This document shows, one piece after another, positions 47,461 to 59,098 of a stretch of 64,000 nucleotides of DNA. The stretch is from Isoetes taiwanensis (lineage: Eukaryota > Streptophyta > Lycopodiopsida > Isoetales > Isoetaceae): assembly GCA_021234155.1 (NCBI GenBank), contig JAJEKV010000177.1, positions 370,001 to 434,000 on the forward strand, read 5' to 3'. Positions within the stretch are counted from its first letter, which is position 1; each line of letters begins with the position of its first letter. The position numbers were made by a program, and so were the translations under genes. Below the pieces are notes generated by a model. The model searched no databases. It was not told the DNA's origin and saw only the letters and a list, made by a program, of their open reading frames with translations.

Positions 47461-49892
47461 GAACTACACCTTTGGCTAACCTTTGGTTTGAGACATGTGT
47501 GCATGAGCTAATCAAGCAACAAAATTGAAGACATCTACCTTTGAAGACTCTTAGAAGACATTTGTGATGAAGAACCAAGGGAGAACATTGATTGGTATCA
47601 TACAAGTATGGCAAGGAAGTTGAGATTCAAGCAAGAAGAATTAAGCTTAGAGTGAAGACCTCTCAAGATTAGAGTTTGGAAGATCCCTCAAGATTCATTG
47701 GTATGTGGCTAGATCCAAGTCATTTTGGCATGAATTCTATTTCCCAAGGCTTCTTTCATATTCCTACTATCTTAATCCCGTCAATGAGACACCCTATATG
47801 CTTCATGATTCACATTTACATGCTTCATCATCATATTCCCCTTCCAAAGTTGGCAAAAGGTCTTTTTTCTAGTCAAAACACATCACACATCCATCATGCA
47901 TCCATTACCTTGAGAAAATACAAAAAAATCCACCAAATTTGGCTATTCCTATGGTCTAAGACTATTTTCTCTCTCTAAAAACCAAACTAGAGAGAGGAAG
48001 TCCACATTTTCTTCAAACAAGTGTGAAAAAGCAAATTTTCAAGTCATTACATAAAGTTCTCATGGTATGTGCACGTGCGAAATTTGATGCCAAATTATCC
48101 ACATCATCTTCAAAATGTCAGATATGATCCACATCATCACTCAACTACATCCACATCATCATACACATGTCATCCACCTCATCACCCATTCACAAAAACT
48201 TTTGACTAGAAAAAAGTCATTTTGCCACCTTGCTTGACACATCATCACCTCATTATGCCATGTCACCACCCATTTGCCACATCATTCCATAAACTTGCCA
48301 CCTCACCAATTTTAGCCCCATTTTTTAGCCAAAAATAAAGATGCTCTTTTTTGCAAAAAGATTCTTCCATCTTGTAGAGCATCAAAAAAGATTCCATGTG
48401 AAAAAAAGAATTTTGGAAAAAGACCCTGTTATGACCCTCATATTTCATTTCTTGTGATTCGTGCCAAATTCGAAAAAAAAAAAAAAAATTCCTATCTACT
48501 CCCCTGCCAAGTCACCCATCTTAACCAATCTCACTTTGCCACGTGGAGGCAGCTGACAAATTTAATAATCAACCTTTGATTATTGTATTTATACCTTGCC
48601 TTTTTCTTCAATTTATGATCCATTCATATGTGTGACCATTTTGGATATTGATGTCTCAAATCCTAACCATATTCAAAACTCTTCAAGTGGAATCGATGTT
48701 GCATACCATGCTCCCATCTAGCTTGCCAAGGGACTTACCAAGCCCCCTTACTTCCAGAAGTAGATAGTTAAGGAAAAGCTATCAGGAAGGCCTCCGCACA
48801 AGCTATCAGGAAGGCCTCCGCACTGCCGCGCGTCGGCCAGCCTTCCTTGCCGAAATTCAAGGCAGTGGGGCATTCCGCAATGTGAATGTAAGGTAACAGC
48901 AATTCTGTGGGGTTAAATCTGGCAGATCTCTGGGTAGAAGAGGCAGAAGTGTGGGTAGAACAGCTGAATTGTAGATGTCGCTAAAGAACGGCGTGGTAAA
49001 AGTTCTTGTCGGAGAGGACAAGATCATGCTTAACATTCTTTAAAAGAATTGTCGCCACATGGCATCACGCTGTTGGTGTTCGAGGCAAAATTGCTGGTAC
49101 CTTACATTTACGTATACAAGAATGACCTACTGCAAATTCCGTGGGGAAGAATTGTTTTGCCCTTGTCATCATGTTTGAATCATGAAGCAGCTTGGAAGGA
49201 TCATTGCAGACAAACACCTTTTAAGTCGTCGCTTTCATTTATATATATCACGGTAAAAATGTTTTAAATCTTAAGCATGGAACTACGAATTGAACAACAA
49301 TTTACATAGACATCAAGCAAAGTAGGTGAGCGTTCTTGAAATATCTTCAACAATTTACATAGACATCAAGCAAAGTAGGTGAGCGTTCTTGAAATATCTT
49401 GAGCCATACTGATCAAGAATGACAAATGGCCTTGCAAAAACCAGTAGAATCCAATTTATCTTTGCTTGACAAATAGAAATGAACAAATAGATATCATGAG
49501 GTATTTAGACGCAAATAGTAAGCCATGATTAATTCGAAGCATTCAAGGTAAATGATGGAATTGGAGTCATTATTAAAGTCAGCATCATGGATTGACCACC
49601 GTATTTTCTTTGTTTTAAAAGCAGAATATGACTCTTTTGAACCAAAGTTTGCAGACCTGATTTTTGCATAAGTATATATATGGTCAGAAGTATCTTGTGA
49701 TAGCTACCATAAAAATTGTATACAGCAAGTTATAACAAGATTCGAAACTATATTAATCTGGAAAAGGAGGAACACAACTTAGAGCAAGCAAATAGAACCC
49801 TATAAACACAAAAATGTAGGTCCCTTCCTGAAAGATTGCTGGCTAGAAAGAAATGTACACTTAAAACATCTGTATGCTTTTAGAAATATGTC
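47461..49892. other. Intergenic sequence with two short tandem duplications
   Basis: No convincing gene. Around 48060-48300 the sequence is rich in CATCATC/CCACATCATC motifs. Near 48777-48824 a 24-base unit (AAGCTATCAGGAAGGCCTCC GCAC) occurs twice, and at 49296-49400 a 52-base unit (CAACAATTTACATAGACATC...) occurs twice. The final few hundred bases probably hold the 3' untranslated region of the minus-strand stress-protein gene. Confidence 0.5.
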
Positions 49893-50453
49893 TTAACTTT
49901 CAGCCACATGGTCATCAGCTATACCTTTGTTTGAAGGTTCCTCTTCCTTATCCTCTGGCAGGCGAACTACCACAACGGGGCAGTCGCAATGATGAACACA
50001 GTAATCACTCACACTTCCAAGTCGCCCTTTACGAACTGTCTTGGAAGCACCAAAGCCACGGCTTCCCATGATAACAGCATTCACTCCAAGCCTCTCCACT
50101 TCTAAACATATCCTTTCCTTCATGTCATGGTCTTTCACAATATGTATCTTGTGAGGAATTTTGGCATCTAAAAGAGGCTTCGAAAGATCTAAACTCTTTG
50201 ATGATGTAAAGGCATCAAAATCATCTTCCATTTTCTGCTGTGATTCTTCATCATTATCTGCAACAGAATGGTCAACTACTCCCCAATCAGCCCCATATAG
50301 AACACTTGTTGGTCTGACGTGCAGAAGAATAACATTATCCCCAGGTCGTATATAGTTCTCAACAGCCCATCGGACCGCATAGGCACTCTCATCGCTCAGA
50401 TCAACTGCAATTGCAATCTTTCGTTGTCCAGCCCGTGGAGAAAGTAGTGGCAT
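49893..50453 (-). CDS. Universal stress protein, PHOS32-like
   Basis: A 186-residue protein starting MPLLSPRAGQRKIAIAVDLS. It holds one UspA domain of the plant PHOS32/PHOS34 type: SDESAYAVRWAVENYIRPG, VILLHVRPTSVLYGADWG, HIVKDHDMKERICLEVERLG, VIMGSRGFGASKTVRKGRLG and SVSDYCVHHCDCPVVVVRLP. The G-S-R-G-F-G ... G-R-L-G-S pattern is the ATP-binding loop. Such proteins respond to stress or elicitor signalling, and PHOS32 is a MAP-kinase substrate; the N-terminal extension that carries its phosphosite is short here. An AG acceptor lies one base before the ATG, so an intron ends right at the start codon. The frame is intact. Confidence 0.92.
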   Translation of the reverse strand: MPLLSPRAGQRKIAIAVDLSDESAYAVRWAVENYIRPGDNVILLHVRPTSVLYGADWGVVDHSVADNDEESQQKMEDDFDAFTSSKSLDLSKPLLDAKIPHKIHIVKDHDMKERICLEVERLGVNAVIMGSRGFGASKTVRKGRLGSVSDYCVHHCDCPVVVVRLPEDKEEEPSNKGIADDHVAES

Positions 50454-51031
50454 CCTGCAATGATGTCAAAGTAAATATGAGCTGGTGAAACCCTATAGCA
50501 GCACATAGTTATTAGCTTAAAAATGCAAAACTGCTATTTATCAAATAAGGTTACATCAGCTTAGCAGGGAACCCATTGAAAGATGTGTAGAAAATGTTCA
50601 TGGCAACATGATACTAAATTACCCCTTGTGCTAATGTGTTCCGAAAATAAATCTCTGCACTTGGAAAATAACAGACAGATTTTCGAAAGGAAAATGGAAG
50701 ATATTTTTACCTGAATTAAGGGGAGTGAAATTCCTTACTAGGAGGAAAGACAATAGCATCTCACCCTTATTTAGGAAAAAGGATCATGGTATTTCACTGT
50801 TACTTAAGAGATACCTAAAAATGTGCATACCACGGTGAGGATACCACCAGATTAGCTTTGCCTGCGGCTATGTCCATCTGTTAAGCTTAACTTACATCGC
50901 CGTTCATAAATTGAGTAATAGGAGCACCATAACAACCAAAATGCGCTTTTAAAATGCTCCAGGCGATTTGATCTTCTATTCTCAAGCAAAAACAAAAACA
51001 AAAACAAAAAACAATCCAATAAAGATAATCT

Positions 51032-51229
51032 CACCTGGATAAGGAGGCGCTGCTGTTTTGGATCTCTGTAGTCGATATCACAACCAAAAATGCAAAACTC
51101 GAACTGCCGAAGTTTGATGCTTAGGATCCGAAGGCAAAAACTAGTGCCGGAATAGCTTGAGGATAGATGGGAAAGGCGAAGGAAATTTCCAGACTTTTGG
51201 ATCGGGGAATAGTCTGAGGAATATACCAA
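51032..51229 (-). promoter_or_regulatory. Probable 5' untranslated exon of the stress-protein gene
   Basis: A donor-like CCAG|GTGAGATT on the minus strand near 51032 would splice to the acceptor at 50455. In the frame joined to the ATG at 50453 the upstream exon has no in-frame ATG before a stop, so the upstream exon is most likely non-coding leader. The 5' end is not determined. Confidence 0.45.
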
Positions 51230-51239
51230 CTTTGAGCAT

Positions 51240-52530
51240 ATCCAAACTAATGGACTGGTTAAATATCTAGGAAGTACCTTTATCTACCTTAAACCTCAAG
51301 CCTTCTTCAAAGGCTTTGATTTTAGATTTTTTCCCCCTTCAATAAACTCAGTCTTTGGGAAACTATTGCCTTTGTTGCATTTTCGTGTTCAGTCACTACC
51401 AACCAAAAAAACCTTTGGGCATCCAATGTATTCCATGGTGGGCTATGACTGTCATTATGGCTGATCTCTTGTATTATGGCACGTGAGTCGTAGGATCCTA
51501 GCATGTTCCATGGAACATGCCAAGATATGCAATCTTGGCCATGCAGCCCAGTGTTCGAGTGGCTCTACAATTTAGGGTTCACAATCTTAGCAGAAAAAAT
51601 GAATACAAGTTTGACCAACAGATACACAATACATGAAATGTGTACAAGAATATAGTGCTGGCTTCTACTATGCCTTCTACTATGCGCAGCTTGCAATACT
51701 CCGATTCTAGCAAAATAACGCTCATCAACGCTAAACACAGATGGTTAAAGCGACTGTCGAAAAAAGGCTATAACTGCACTATAGGATATGATTTCAAACC
51801 ATTATACAACACCCGAGGAATTGAACCCCATGTCAAACTAGGCAGCACCAAAGAGGCTTTAGAAGAAATGCCTACAAAAAACATAAAGAATCTGCTTATC
51901 CACAAAACAGCATGCAACTATGCCTTGCCCCAGGTACAAATGCCTCACCTCTTTTATTAATACAAGGACGGGAAAAAATATGAAACCCTGGATTTTGAAG
52001 CCCTAAGGCTCTCTACACAAGCCAGCAAAAGCACTCAGCACAAGCTCTGAGTCTTTTCCATCCCACGAAAAACTGTTGCATAAGGCATAAGCAAAATGGT
52101 TCTCCAAATGAGTTAGAGCGGTCTTCATGTCGCAAACCCTATTCGCAAACCCCGCCCATGCATGCATGTGCACTTTTGCCGCTGCTTTGCCTGCATGCGT
52201 GCGCTTTTGCTGCTTTTGCCCGCCTATCTACTGTCTATGCATGCGTGTCTGTCTTGTACCTGCTCTAATTCCAAATGGAAAATAACTGCAATTCACAATT
52301 ATATTTAGCAGAAATTCAACTAGCAATTCAATAAGTGTAATCTAAGTAGTTAAACAATTTCATTCATACAATTAGGTTATGAGCAATGCAAGCAGTCTAC
52401 TTCTTAAAGTTTATTCTAACCTTAAGTTTAGCTCTTAAAATAAATATTCCTATTAACCGATATAACTATCACCCAATATATATAATACGCTGGGCAAGTT
52501 AGTGTTGAGCTTGAGTCGCTTCCCCTAACC
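51240..52530. other. Intergenic sequence, no recognised feature
   Basis: An ORF of 106 codons at 51640-51960 has no recognisable motif. The stretch 52140-52260 is rich in GCATGC-type motifs and CTTTTGC repeats. I see no gene or mobile element that I can name. Confidence 0.4.
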
Positions 52531-52544
52531 GCTCGAGGAAAAAT

Positions 52545-52790
52545 TGTTTCATCTTAATTCTTTTTAAGATGTTATTTCAGTTCATTTAAGAATCGCCTCA
52601 ATTCGTTTAGAGGTCTCCCATCTCAATTCCTTTAAAGATGTGCAATCCAGTTCTCTTAGGAATTGCCACAGTTCCTTTAGAGGTCTTTCATCTCAATTCC
52701 TTTAGAGATATTCATTCCAGCTCATTTAGGAATGGCCTCTTTCATCTTAGTTCCTTTAAAGATAGCCTCAAGTCAGTTAGAGGTCTTGAC
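52545..52790. repeat. Degenerate tandem repeat, about 85-base period
   Basis: Motifs CATCTCAATTCCTTTA(A/G)AGAT, CAGTTC(A/T)(T/C)TTAGGAAT and TTTAGAGGTCTTTCATCT recur in order about three times with divergence. It precedes the Ty3 fragment and may belong to the same retrotransposon's untranslated region. Confidence 0.7.
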
Positions 52791-53029
52791 GTCTTTATAA
52801 TCATTAATAAAGATTCTAATTCACGCCAACACATATCAATCTTTAGATATTTCTTTGTCGGCAAAATTGCAACTTTTTTAATAATAAAAGGTATTCAAAT
52901 AACAAGAGGGTTACTTAACCCGTAACTTTGCTTAACCCGTTCGCAAACTTTGTTCATATTCATCCACAAGTGCTTTGTATTCCTTAAGCTAGTTCTTAGA
53001 ATACCATGACACCAGAAGATGGATGAAAT

Positions 53030-53830
53030 TTGAACTTAACTAAATACCTTTCGATAAGAAGTAGTTCGTGTCTCCTTATCTTGATGAGTGAGAATTGTTT
53101 CTGGTTCGAGCACCTCCTCATCACCCTTCATGTTGGAAGGGTCCGCATGTTCCATTTTCTGCAAGATCTCAGGAGAAATTTCACTTCCCTTATAGGGTTT
53201 TGGTATTCCATGGATGCAGATTAGTCCACATTCCATACAAACGTAAGCAATAGGCATTTTCGCCGATTGTCATCAAATTGAAATGGACCGTAATAACGAA
53301 GAGCCAGTTTTAGATATATATATTACCCATTGTTTTATAGTCGTTTCTTAGGAATATGTATCCAAACCCCAAACCTAGTGACCTTTTTCATAGTCAACTT
53401 TTCTTCGTTTCTTCGCAAGTCTAAAAATCATTAATTCTTGGCTCTTTTGGATATGAGCTTTTACTTCTTGTAGAATGTCTCTTCATCCGAAGCTAACACT
53501 TCTCCCCCTAGTTTCATAAATTGGAGATTGCAAGGAATATCTATACATCATTTCAAAGAGAGTTCTCTGGCTAACCGAATGAACGTTGTAATTGTAAGCA
53601 AACTCCAGAAGATACAAATACTCTTCCCATTGACTTTGCCTTTTTACAACATAACCTCGCATCATACCTTCAATGACACGGTTCACGTCCTCACTTTGCC
53701 CATCCGTTTGAAGATGATAGATTGTGGCAAACTTTAAAACCGTACCTAGATTCTTCATAAGTCCAAACCAGAATCTGTTGCAAAGTAATGGATCTCTATC
53801 CGTTATAATCGCATCAGGCATTCCATGAAA
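53030..53830 (-). pseudogene. Ty3/gypsy (chromovirus) integrase and chromodomain fragment
   Basis: Frame 53483-53821 reads MPDAIITDRDPLLCNRFWFG, HLQTDGQSEDVNRVIEGMMR and LLEFAYNYNVHSVSQRTLFE: the second half of a Ty3 integrase core, with the second catalytic Asp in TDRD and Glu in QSED-x-NR. Further on, 53036-53257 contains EEVLEPETILTHQDKETRTT, which resembles the chromodomain at the C terminus of chromovirus integrases. Between them the frame is broken. Protease, reverse transcriptase and LTRs are not found, so this is a fragment. Confidence 0.85.
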
Positions 53831-54348
53831 CCAGATTAAAGCATGAATTAATTAGTTAGAGAAATTTGGAATTCTCGTTTAGCATGAAATAGGTTCTTGG
53901 TTAGCCATATATTGCAGAAACTACTAGCAACTGAGTAAAAGTTGGCGTTTTTTAGTGCAAATTCTACCAATGATTCGGCGTTGTTCAGAAATACAGTTTT
54001 TACTGCTCATGCAAAGGTCCATCGTGAGTAGAATGTAGTAGTATGGAATGCTCGATGTTATCGCAAGAATCGCGAACGCCATCTTTCGCAGTTGAAAAGA
54101 GACAAAATAATGAGCTTTTTATTAACACCATATGAGAGCATTACGTACAGGAAAGGTGCAGTGGAGTAGGCATAACACAAACATTTCACTATTTAAAGCT
54201 ATGTATTTGCCACAGATGATCGCGGCCGCGATTATTTTCAACATTAAACATGCACCAAGTAATAGTAAAGATAAAAAGATATGGTAAAACATATTCCTGA
54301 AACAAAAATTTCCATTGAAGGATGTAATGTACAATAGGGATGCAATTA

Positions 54349-54993
54349 TCATTCTTGTGATTGTATTTCAGATACACTATCAGGTATCACACCCAATTCA
54401 TTGGCAATGCGGATGACATGCGCTCTACCCAATTCCATAGCTTGTGTTGTGTCCATCTCTGAATAACCTGTGACCTCTGGAATCTCAACGCCCATGGCAT
54501 TTGCGATGCGCTCCACATGTGAATCAGGCTCTACATTTTCATTATCGCCTACACTGATCACGCCTATAAATTCCTTCTCCGACTCAGTAGCAATCTCGTG
54601 TGGATGAAAGATCTTCGGCTTCTTGCAGGGTACCTGATGCTCTTGTGTCCCAACAGACTCATCTTGGTCTGTTTCCATGCGATGTACGCCCATTTATTCA
54701 AACCTATGTTCGCCTGTCAAGAATGGCATGTACACATCAAGCTTCTGGTTTAGTGCCTCTAGTTTTTGGAAAGTAGGTTCTAGGGCATCAATACCTTTTT
54801 CCGTCGATTCCAGCAAGCGCTTTGTTTCTTGCATTCTCTCCTCGTAGCCTTTAGCATCGAGGTTATCCAAAATGGCATCCAACCCTGATATATCTGTGTT
54901 TTGGGTAATACTGATGTTGGCCAGCAAAGGATTAGCCTCTGCATTCTCTGCTTTCTCCTCTTCTTCAGATCCCCCAGTAGTTTGACTGGCCAT
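54349..54993 (-). CDS. Acidic coiled-coil protein split by an in-frame stop
   Basis: One continuous frame starting MASQTTGGSEEEEKAENAEA and running to ELGVIPDSVSEIQSQE-stop, interrupted by a single TAA after FLTGEHRFE, immediately followed by ATG (MGVHRMETDQDESVG). The first half contains a likely coiled coil (LDNLDAKGYEERMQETKRLL ... ALEPTFQKLEALNQKLDVYM). The second contains SVGDNENVEPDSHVERIANA and RAHVIRIANELGV, two similar RIANx(M/L)GV segments. I do not recognise it. It could be a pseudogene or two adjacent ORFs. It begins the transposon-like gene cluster. Confidence 0.5.
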
Positions 54994-55099
54994 TTTCTCA
55001 AGCGTTTACAAGAAGGACCTCAGGAAACGGCACACTTTACCTGAACTTTCAAAGGCCACGCTCTTTTTGCCTTGCATAAGAGCGACCGCGAGAAGTCGG

Positions 55100-56320
55100 T
55101 AGAAAAAGAAATCCGGGGCCTTAACCGTCGGTGGGCACCAGCTGATCAACAATATAATAGGCATATGAGGTTTTCAGCTGGCATTTCAATACAAGATCTC
55201 CTTCCATTGCTGCCCATTTGTATCTTGATTTGCCTGTAAAAAGAGTTTGAAACTTCTTTTTTATCTTGTCATCGGCATCCTCATTACCTGTTAGCGGCAT
55301 TGGAGGCAATGGTGTTTGTTTAGGAGCCTTGCTGTGTGGAGATAGACGAAGCTCCAGCTCGGGTTGCACAAAGGCTACTACGACGTCACTCCCGTTAATG
55401 CACATATGACTAATATAATCTTCGATATTCTTTCACCCTTCGTTTGCTCTCCCAACCCATTTCTTCATAAGAACCCAAAGGCAATGGCCACCTCCCCGAA
55501 TTTGCTTCATTTGTACATAAAGCAATTGGGCAAATTCACAGAGCGCATGATAATAACCAAGTGATAAACTTTTGCAGTAGTCATGGTAGCTATCCTTGTA
55601 AAAAGGTCTGTGTATTTCTTGCAATCCCATACCTTGTTCATCCCTCGGATGTCAATAAATATCAATGTGGCATTCTCTGACACTGGAGAGGAAGTAGGGA
55701 TGCCATCCTTTGTCACTGCTATGACAATATTTTTCTTTTCTTTTCTTTTTCTAGCCTCTTCTGGCTTTAGAATATTTCTGATTGGCTCCAGAAAGGCTAC
55801 AGGTAGGTTACCTAGTGTATGATCCTTGTTATAGTTAGCCTTCACGTACTCTGTATCAGTATCTGATATATCAAGTATTCTCTGTTCAGTCAAATCAGGA
55901 AAAGCCTGAAGCAATTCCTCGAAGCTATCGAAATCCTTTTGCAGCAAATTTGTGGCATAAGATAAAATTTCTCGCCTCATAAAAGTGAGGGTTCTGATGT
56001 CAGTTGCCCGTTGTTTGCAATCAAATCTCCCGCTATACCCTGACTGCACCTTTAAATACGTCTTGCCTTCTATTAGTTCATCGAGCAGCTGTGACACCTC
56101 TGCATTCGACATACCTCGTAGCAACCGGAGCCAGGTCTTGTTAAAGAAGTCTTTGGATGGCTTGTCCGGAAACTCACCATGGTCGTCACTGAGCTTACGG
56201 TTCACCCACAGTCCGGCAACTTCCATTAACTTCTTGAAAACCTTCTCATCCATAAAGATGAATTGCTTTTCATCTTTAAGATCCAACACTTTGGGTAACG
56301 CTGTGGTGTATCAAAAACGT
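55100..56320 (-). CDS. Unrecognised protein, frame broken
   Basis: A frame from about 56300 to 55507 reads LKDEKQFIFMDEKVFKKLME, AGLWVNRKLSDDHGEFPDKP, GYSGRFDCKQRATDIRTLTF and SPVSENATLIFIDIRGMNKV. Near 55620 another frame (YKDSYHDYCKSLSLGYYHAL, CEFAQLLYVQMKQI) looks like the true continuation, implying a frameshift; a third segment (55121-55405, FVQPELELRLSPHSKAPKQT ... SYAYYIVDQLVPTDG) follows. The first frame has no ATG at its 5' end and is preceded by an acceptor-like CACAG, so an upstream exon may exist. Residue pattern suggests a soluble enzyme or transposon accessory protein, but I cannot assign a family. Confidence 0.5.
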
Positions 56321-56516
56321 GCATTTTGACGCCACATTTTGGCACCACCTTTGTGGTAGAATCGGGTGGTGCATACCGAAGCGGAGGTTGCGGGAGTGCG
56401 AATTAATGAGCGTCGGTTATTTTGAATTTTATGCCACGTCATTGTCCACCTTTTTGAATTAAGAAATAATCACCTCTTCTTCTGTTTTTTTGCCGCTTCT
56501 TGCCGATTGAACCCTA
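56290..56516. promoter_or_regulatory. Intergenic region between divergent genes
   Basis: Short AT-rich gap between the minus-strand unrecognised gene and the plus-strand RING-finger gene; it could serve both promoters. No specific motif identified. Confidence 0.35.
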
Positions 56517-58812
56517 ATGGAGTCAGAATTGAACGCCACTGGTTACACGATGAAATCTCTCCTCAAACAAGAGATTGTGCCCCACGAAGATCTAAAGAAG
56601 CTTTGGGGTGACAGAGTTCCAAATAAATCAACTACAGTATTTTCCCCAAATGTTTTGTTCAAACCGAAAAATTAAGGCATATGTTTTCTTGTACAAAGTT
56701 GAAGAATCCGAGCAATGAACAATACAAAGAGTTCATGCAAATTTACAAAAGAATTACAGGGGAAGCCACATACATGGGGTGGAATGGCTCCTGGAACCCA
56801 GGCGCAAGCTTATTATCCGCATATAAAGGGGAGGCATTAATTGGAAGAGCTTCTGATTATTATAAAACTCCCGATGAGAAAGCAGAGGCCGGTTCTTCTA
56901 GACCCAAGAGAAAGCATAGGCAAATCCAACCCGACGAGGAGGAAAATAGTAAAAGTGATTGGGGATGATGAAGATGATAGGGAAAAAACCAAATCAGGTT
57001 CCTCTAGACCACACATTCAATCTGAACTCACAATCAAAAGCAATGTAAAAGCAGAGCAATGTTACGAGACCAAAACATGCCATTGCGGTATGTTCAATTA
57101 TTAGTTGTGTTACAACGAAAAGAATCTCTCAAGCTTGATCTAGATTGTTTCCATCAACACGTAAAAAGGTAACATCAAATCCACTTCAAGAATCGGTATG
57201 TCTACTACCATTTTGCATCATGGTGGTCAGTATTGTCATGTTGTGTCTCTATGATGCCATCTCATGGGGCTATTTTTGCAATGGATGCCGAATGATAGAT
57301 GAGGTATGTGTGGTGGTGGTGAGTTGTTGGCATCCACCATGTCCCACACCACACCCCACCATCTCCCACCACTACACTCTACCATCTCCCACCGCCACAC
57401 TCCCACACCACACACCACCACACACACCACCACCAGCACCACACTCCTCCACCACCACCACACTCCTCTCCACCACCACCACACTCCACCACCACCACCG
57501 CACTCCACCACCACCACACCACACCACCAGACTCCACCATGTCCCACACCACAATCCACCACCACCACACTCCACCACCACCACACCACACCACACCCCA
57601 CCACCACACCCCCACATTCCACCACCACCACACCACCTCACCACCACACTCCACCATGTCCCACACCACACTCCACCACCACCACACACCCCACCACCAC
57701 CACCACCACCACACCCCACCACCACCACCACCATACACACCACCACCACCACCACCACCCCACCACCACCACACACACTACCACCACCACCACCACAGCG
57801 TGTTGTGTGGTGTGTACTGTGCAGCGTATGTTGTGTGGTGTGTGGTATGTGGTGGTGTATAGAGACTACCTTGTGTTGTGTGGTGTGTGATCGTGGAGTA
57901 CGTGGCTTACTATGTTAGGAGGCTGACATATACGTAGTGTTTTGTTTTGCAGACTATGGCAGACTTGTGAAGGAATGGTTGGCTGCAACATCAGCTAGGT
58001 TTGATAGATGCAAGCAACGATTGCATGCAAACGAGGATAGGAAAAATGATATCAAAAGAAAGATTGAGTTGATGGAGCATAAAGCATCAGAAATTAGAGC
58101 TGATTTGCACAGATGGCAATCAATCATGACAGCAAATCTGAAAGCAGCAGAGGGTGTTCGGGTTGTAAGCGAACTAAAGGATGAAGAGCTAAATGGTACA
58201 GTGTTGCCTGGGCTGAAACAATTAAATAAGAAATTAGCAGAAACTGAAATTGAGCTAAAGGCATGTGAAGACTTACTGCTGGAGCTGCTACCTCGAATGC
58301 AAAGATTTGAGATTTTTTCTGAGTGTAGTGGTCATGACACTCCTTTAGATCCTGCACTTCCAATGCTTCCTGAGGCAGAAGAAGAGGGTAATGAAGGTTG
58401 TCCATTTTGTGGACGTTGTCTGAAATGGGAGGATAAAATGTTGCCAGTTGTGATAGCAGAATGCAGTCACCAGTATCACATTCCATGTCTATCACACCAT
58501 TTGAGGTAAATATTATCATCTCTAACCCTCGTTTAAAGACTCTATTGATTTTGAATTTGTTTTGCAGACACTCTAGAACCTGCTGCAGCCCTAGTTGTGC
58601 CCACATTATGACTGAGACATGGCTTTTGGCTTTTGGTGTTCGAGTGGTACCACAAGAACCAATAGACACAAGTAAGTGCCTTAACTAATGTTTACTGATG
58701 TTGTCACAGGTCTACTGACTTAGTGTTTGCAGAATTGCAGAAATTTGAGACCAAGGATATCCAAGAGTTATGCACGCCTCGATCAGTTATGAGACTGCAA
58801 GATACCTCCTAG
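56517..58812 (+). pseudogene. Coiled-coil RING-finger-like protein, 5' exon frameshifted
   Basis: Exons 56517-57087, 57953-58505, 58568-58671 and 58733-58812; the last three junctions keep phase and end QDTS-stop. Exon 1 starts MESELNATGYTMKSLLKQEI but changes frame twice (near 56670, A-run; near 56964, G-run), so as it stands it is broken. Exon 2 encodes a long coiled coil (LVKEWLAATSARFDRCKQRL ... IELMEHKASEIRADLHRWQ), then a zinc-binding module CPFCGRCLKWED, AECSHQYHIPCLSHHL and CCSPSC, which fits a RING-like C-x2-C ... C-x-H-x2-H-x2-C ... C-x3-C pattern. RING proteins usually act as ubiquitin or SUMO E3 ligases. Intron 1 carries the CAC-rich array. Confidence 0.65.
57312..57895 (+). repeat. 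CAC-rich simple-sequence array with short GTG-rich end
   Basis: About 480 bases made almost only of C and A on the plus strand, mixing CCACCA, CACACCA and CATGTCCCACACCACA units, followed by about 90 bases of GTGTGGTGT-type sequence. Long open frames rich in His, Pro and Thr (plus) or Gly, Val and Trp (minus) are by-products. It lies in intron 1 of the RING-like gene and is the inverse of the array at 63196-63740. Confidence 0.95.
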
Positions 58813-59098
58813 TTGTACCTAGAATTCACCCCATTTGATACTTCTAAGTCAATCCCAGCTGCTGACGGCATGGAGACTCCAAACGAAATTTGGATAGTGA
58901 ACTGAATGCAGTAGTATCAAGTAAGTACCGATGCCACATACATGATTTATTTTTTTTGTATTTTTCTGTGGTCTTCCTCATTTCAATTATTTACGAAGAG
59001 ATTTCTAGTGCATCTGTTTTAGGGGGGAAAATTAATTCCCTTGAGATTCATTCTGCACGGGGTCCTTCACCAGAAAAAAAAAGTTTTGGTCTTTGAAC

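Noticed and set aside
57145-57918. Long ORFs rich in His, Pro and Thr (plus) or Gly, Val and Trp (minus)
   Set aside because: They arise from the CAC/GTG simple-sequence array and change frame freely; no codon bias or domain.
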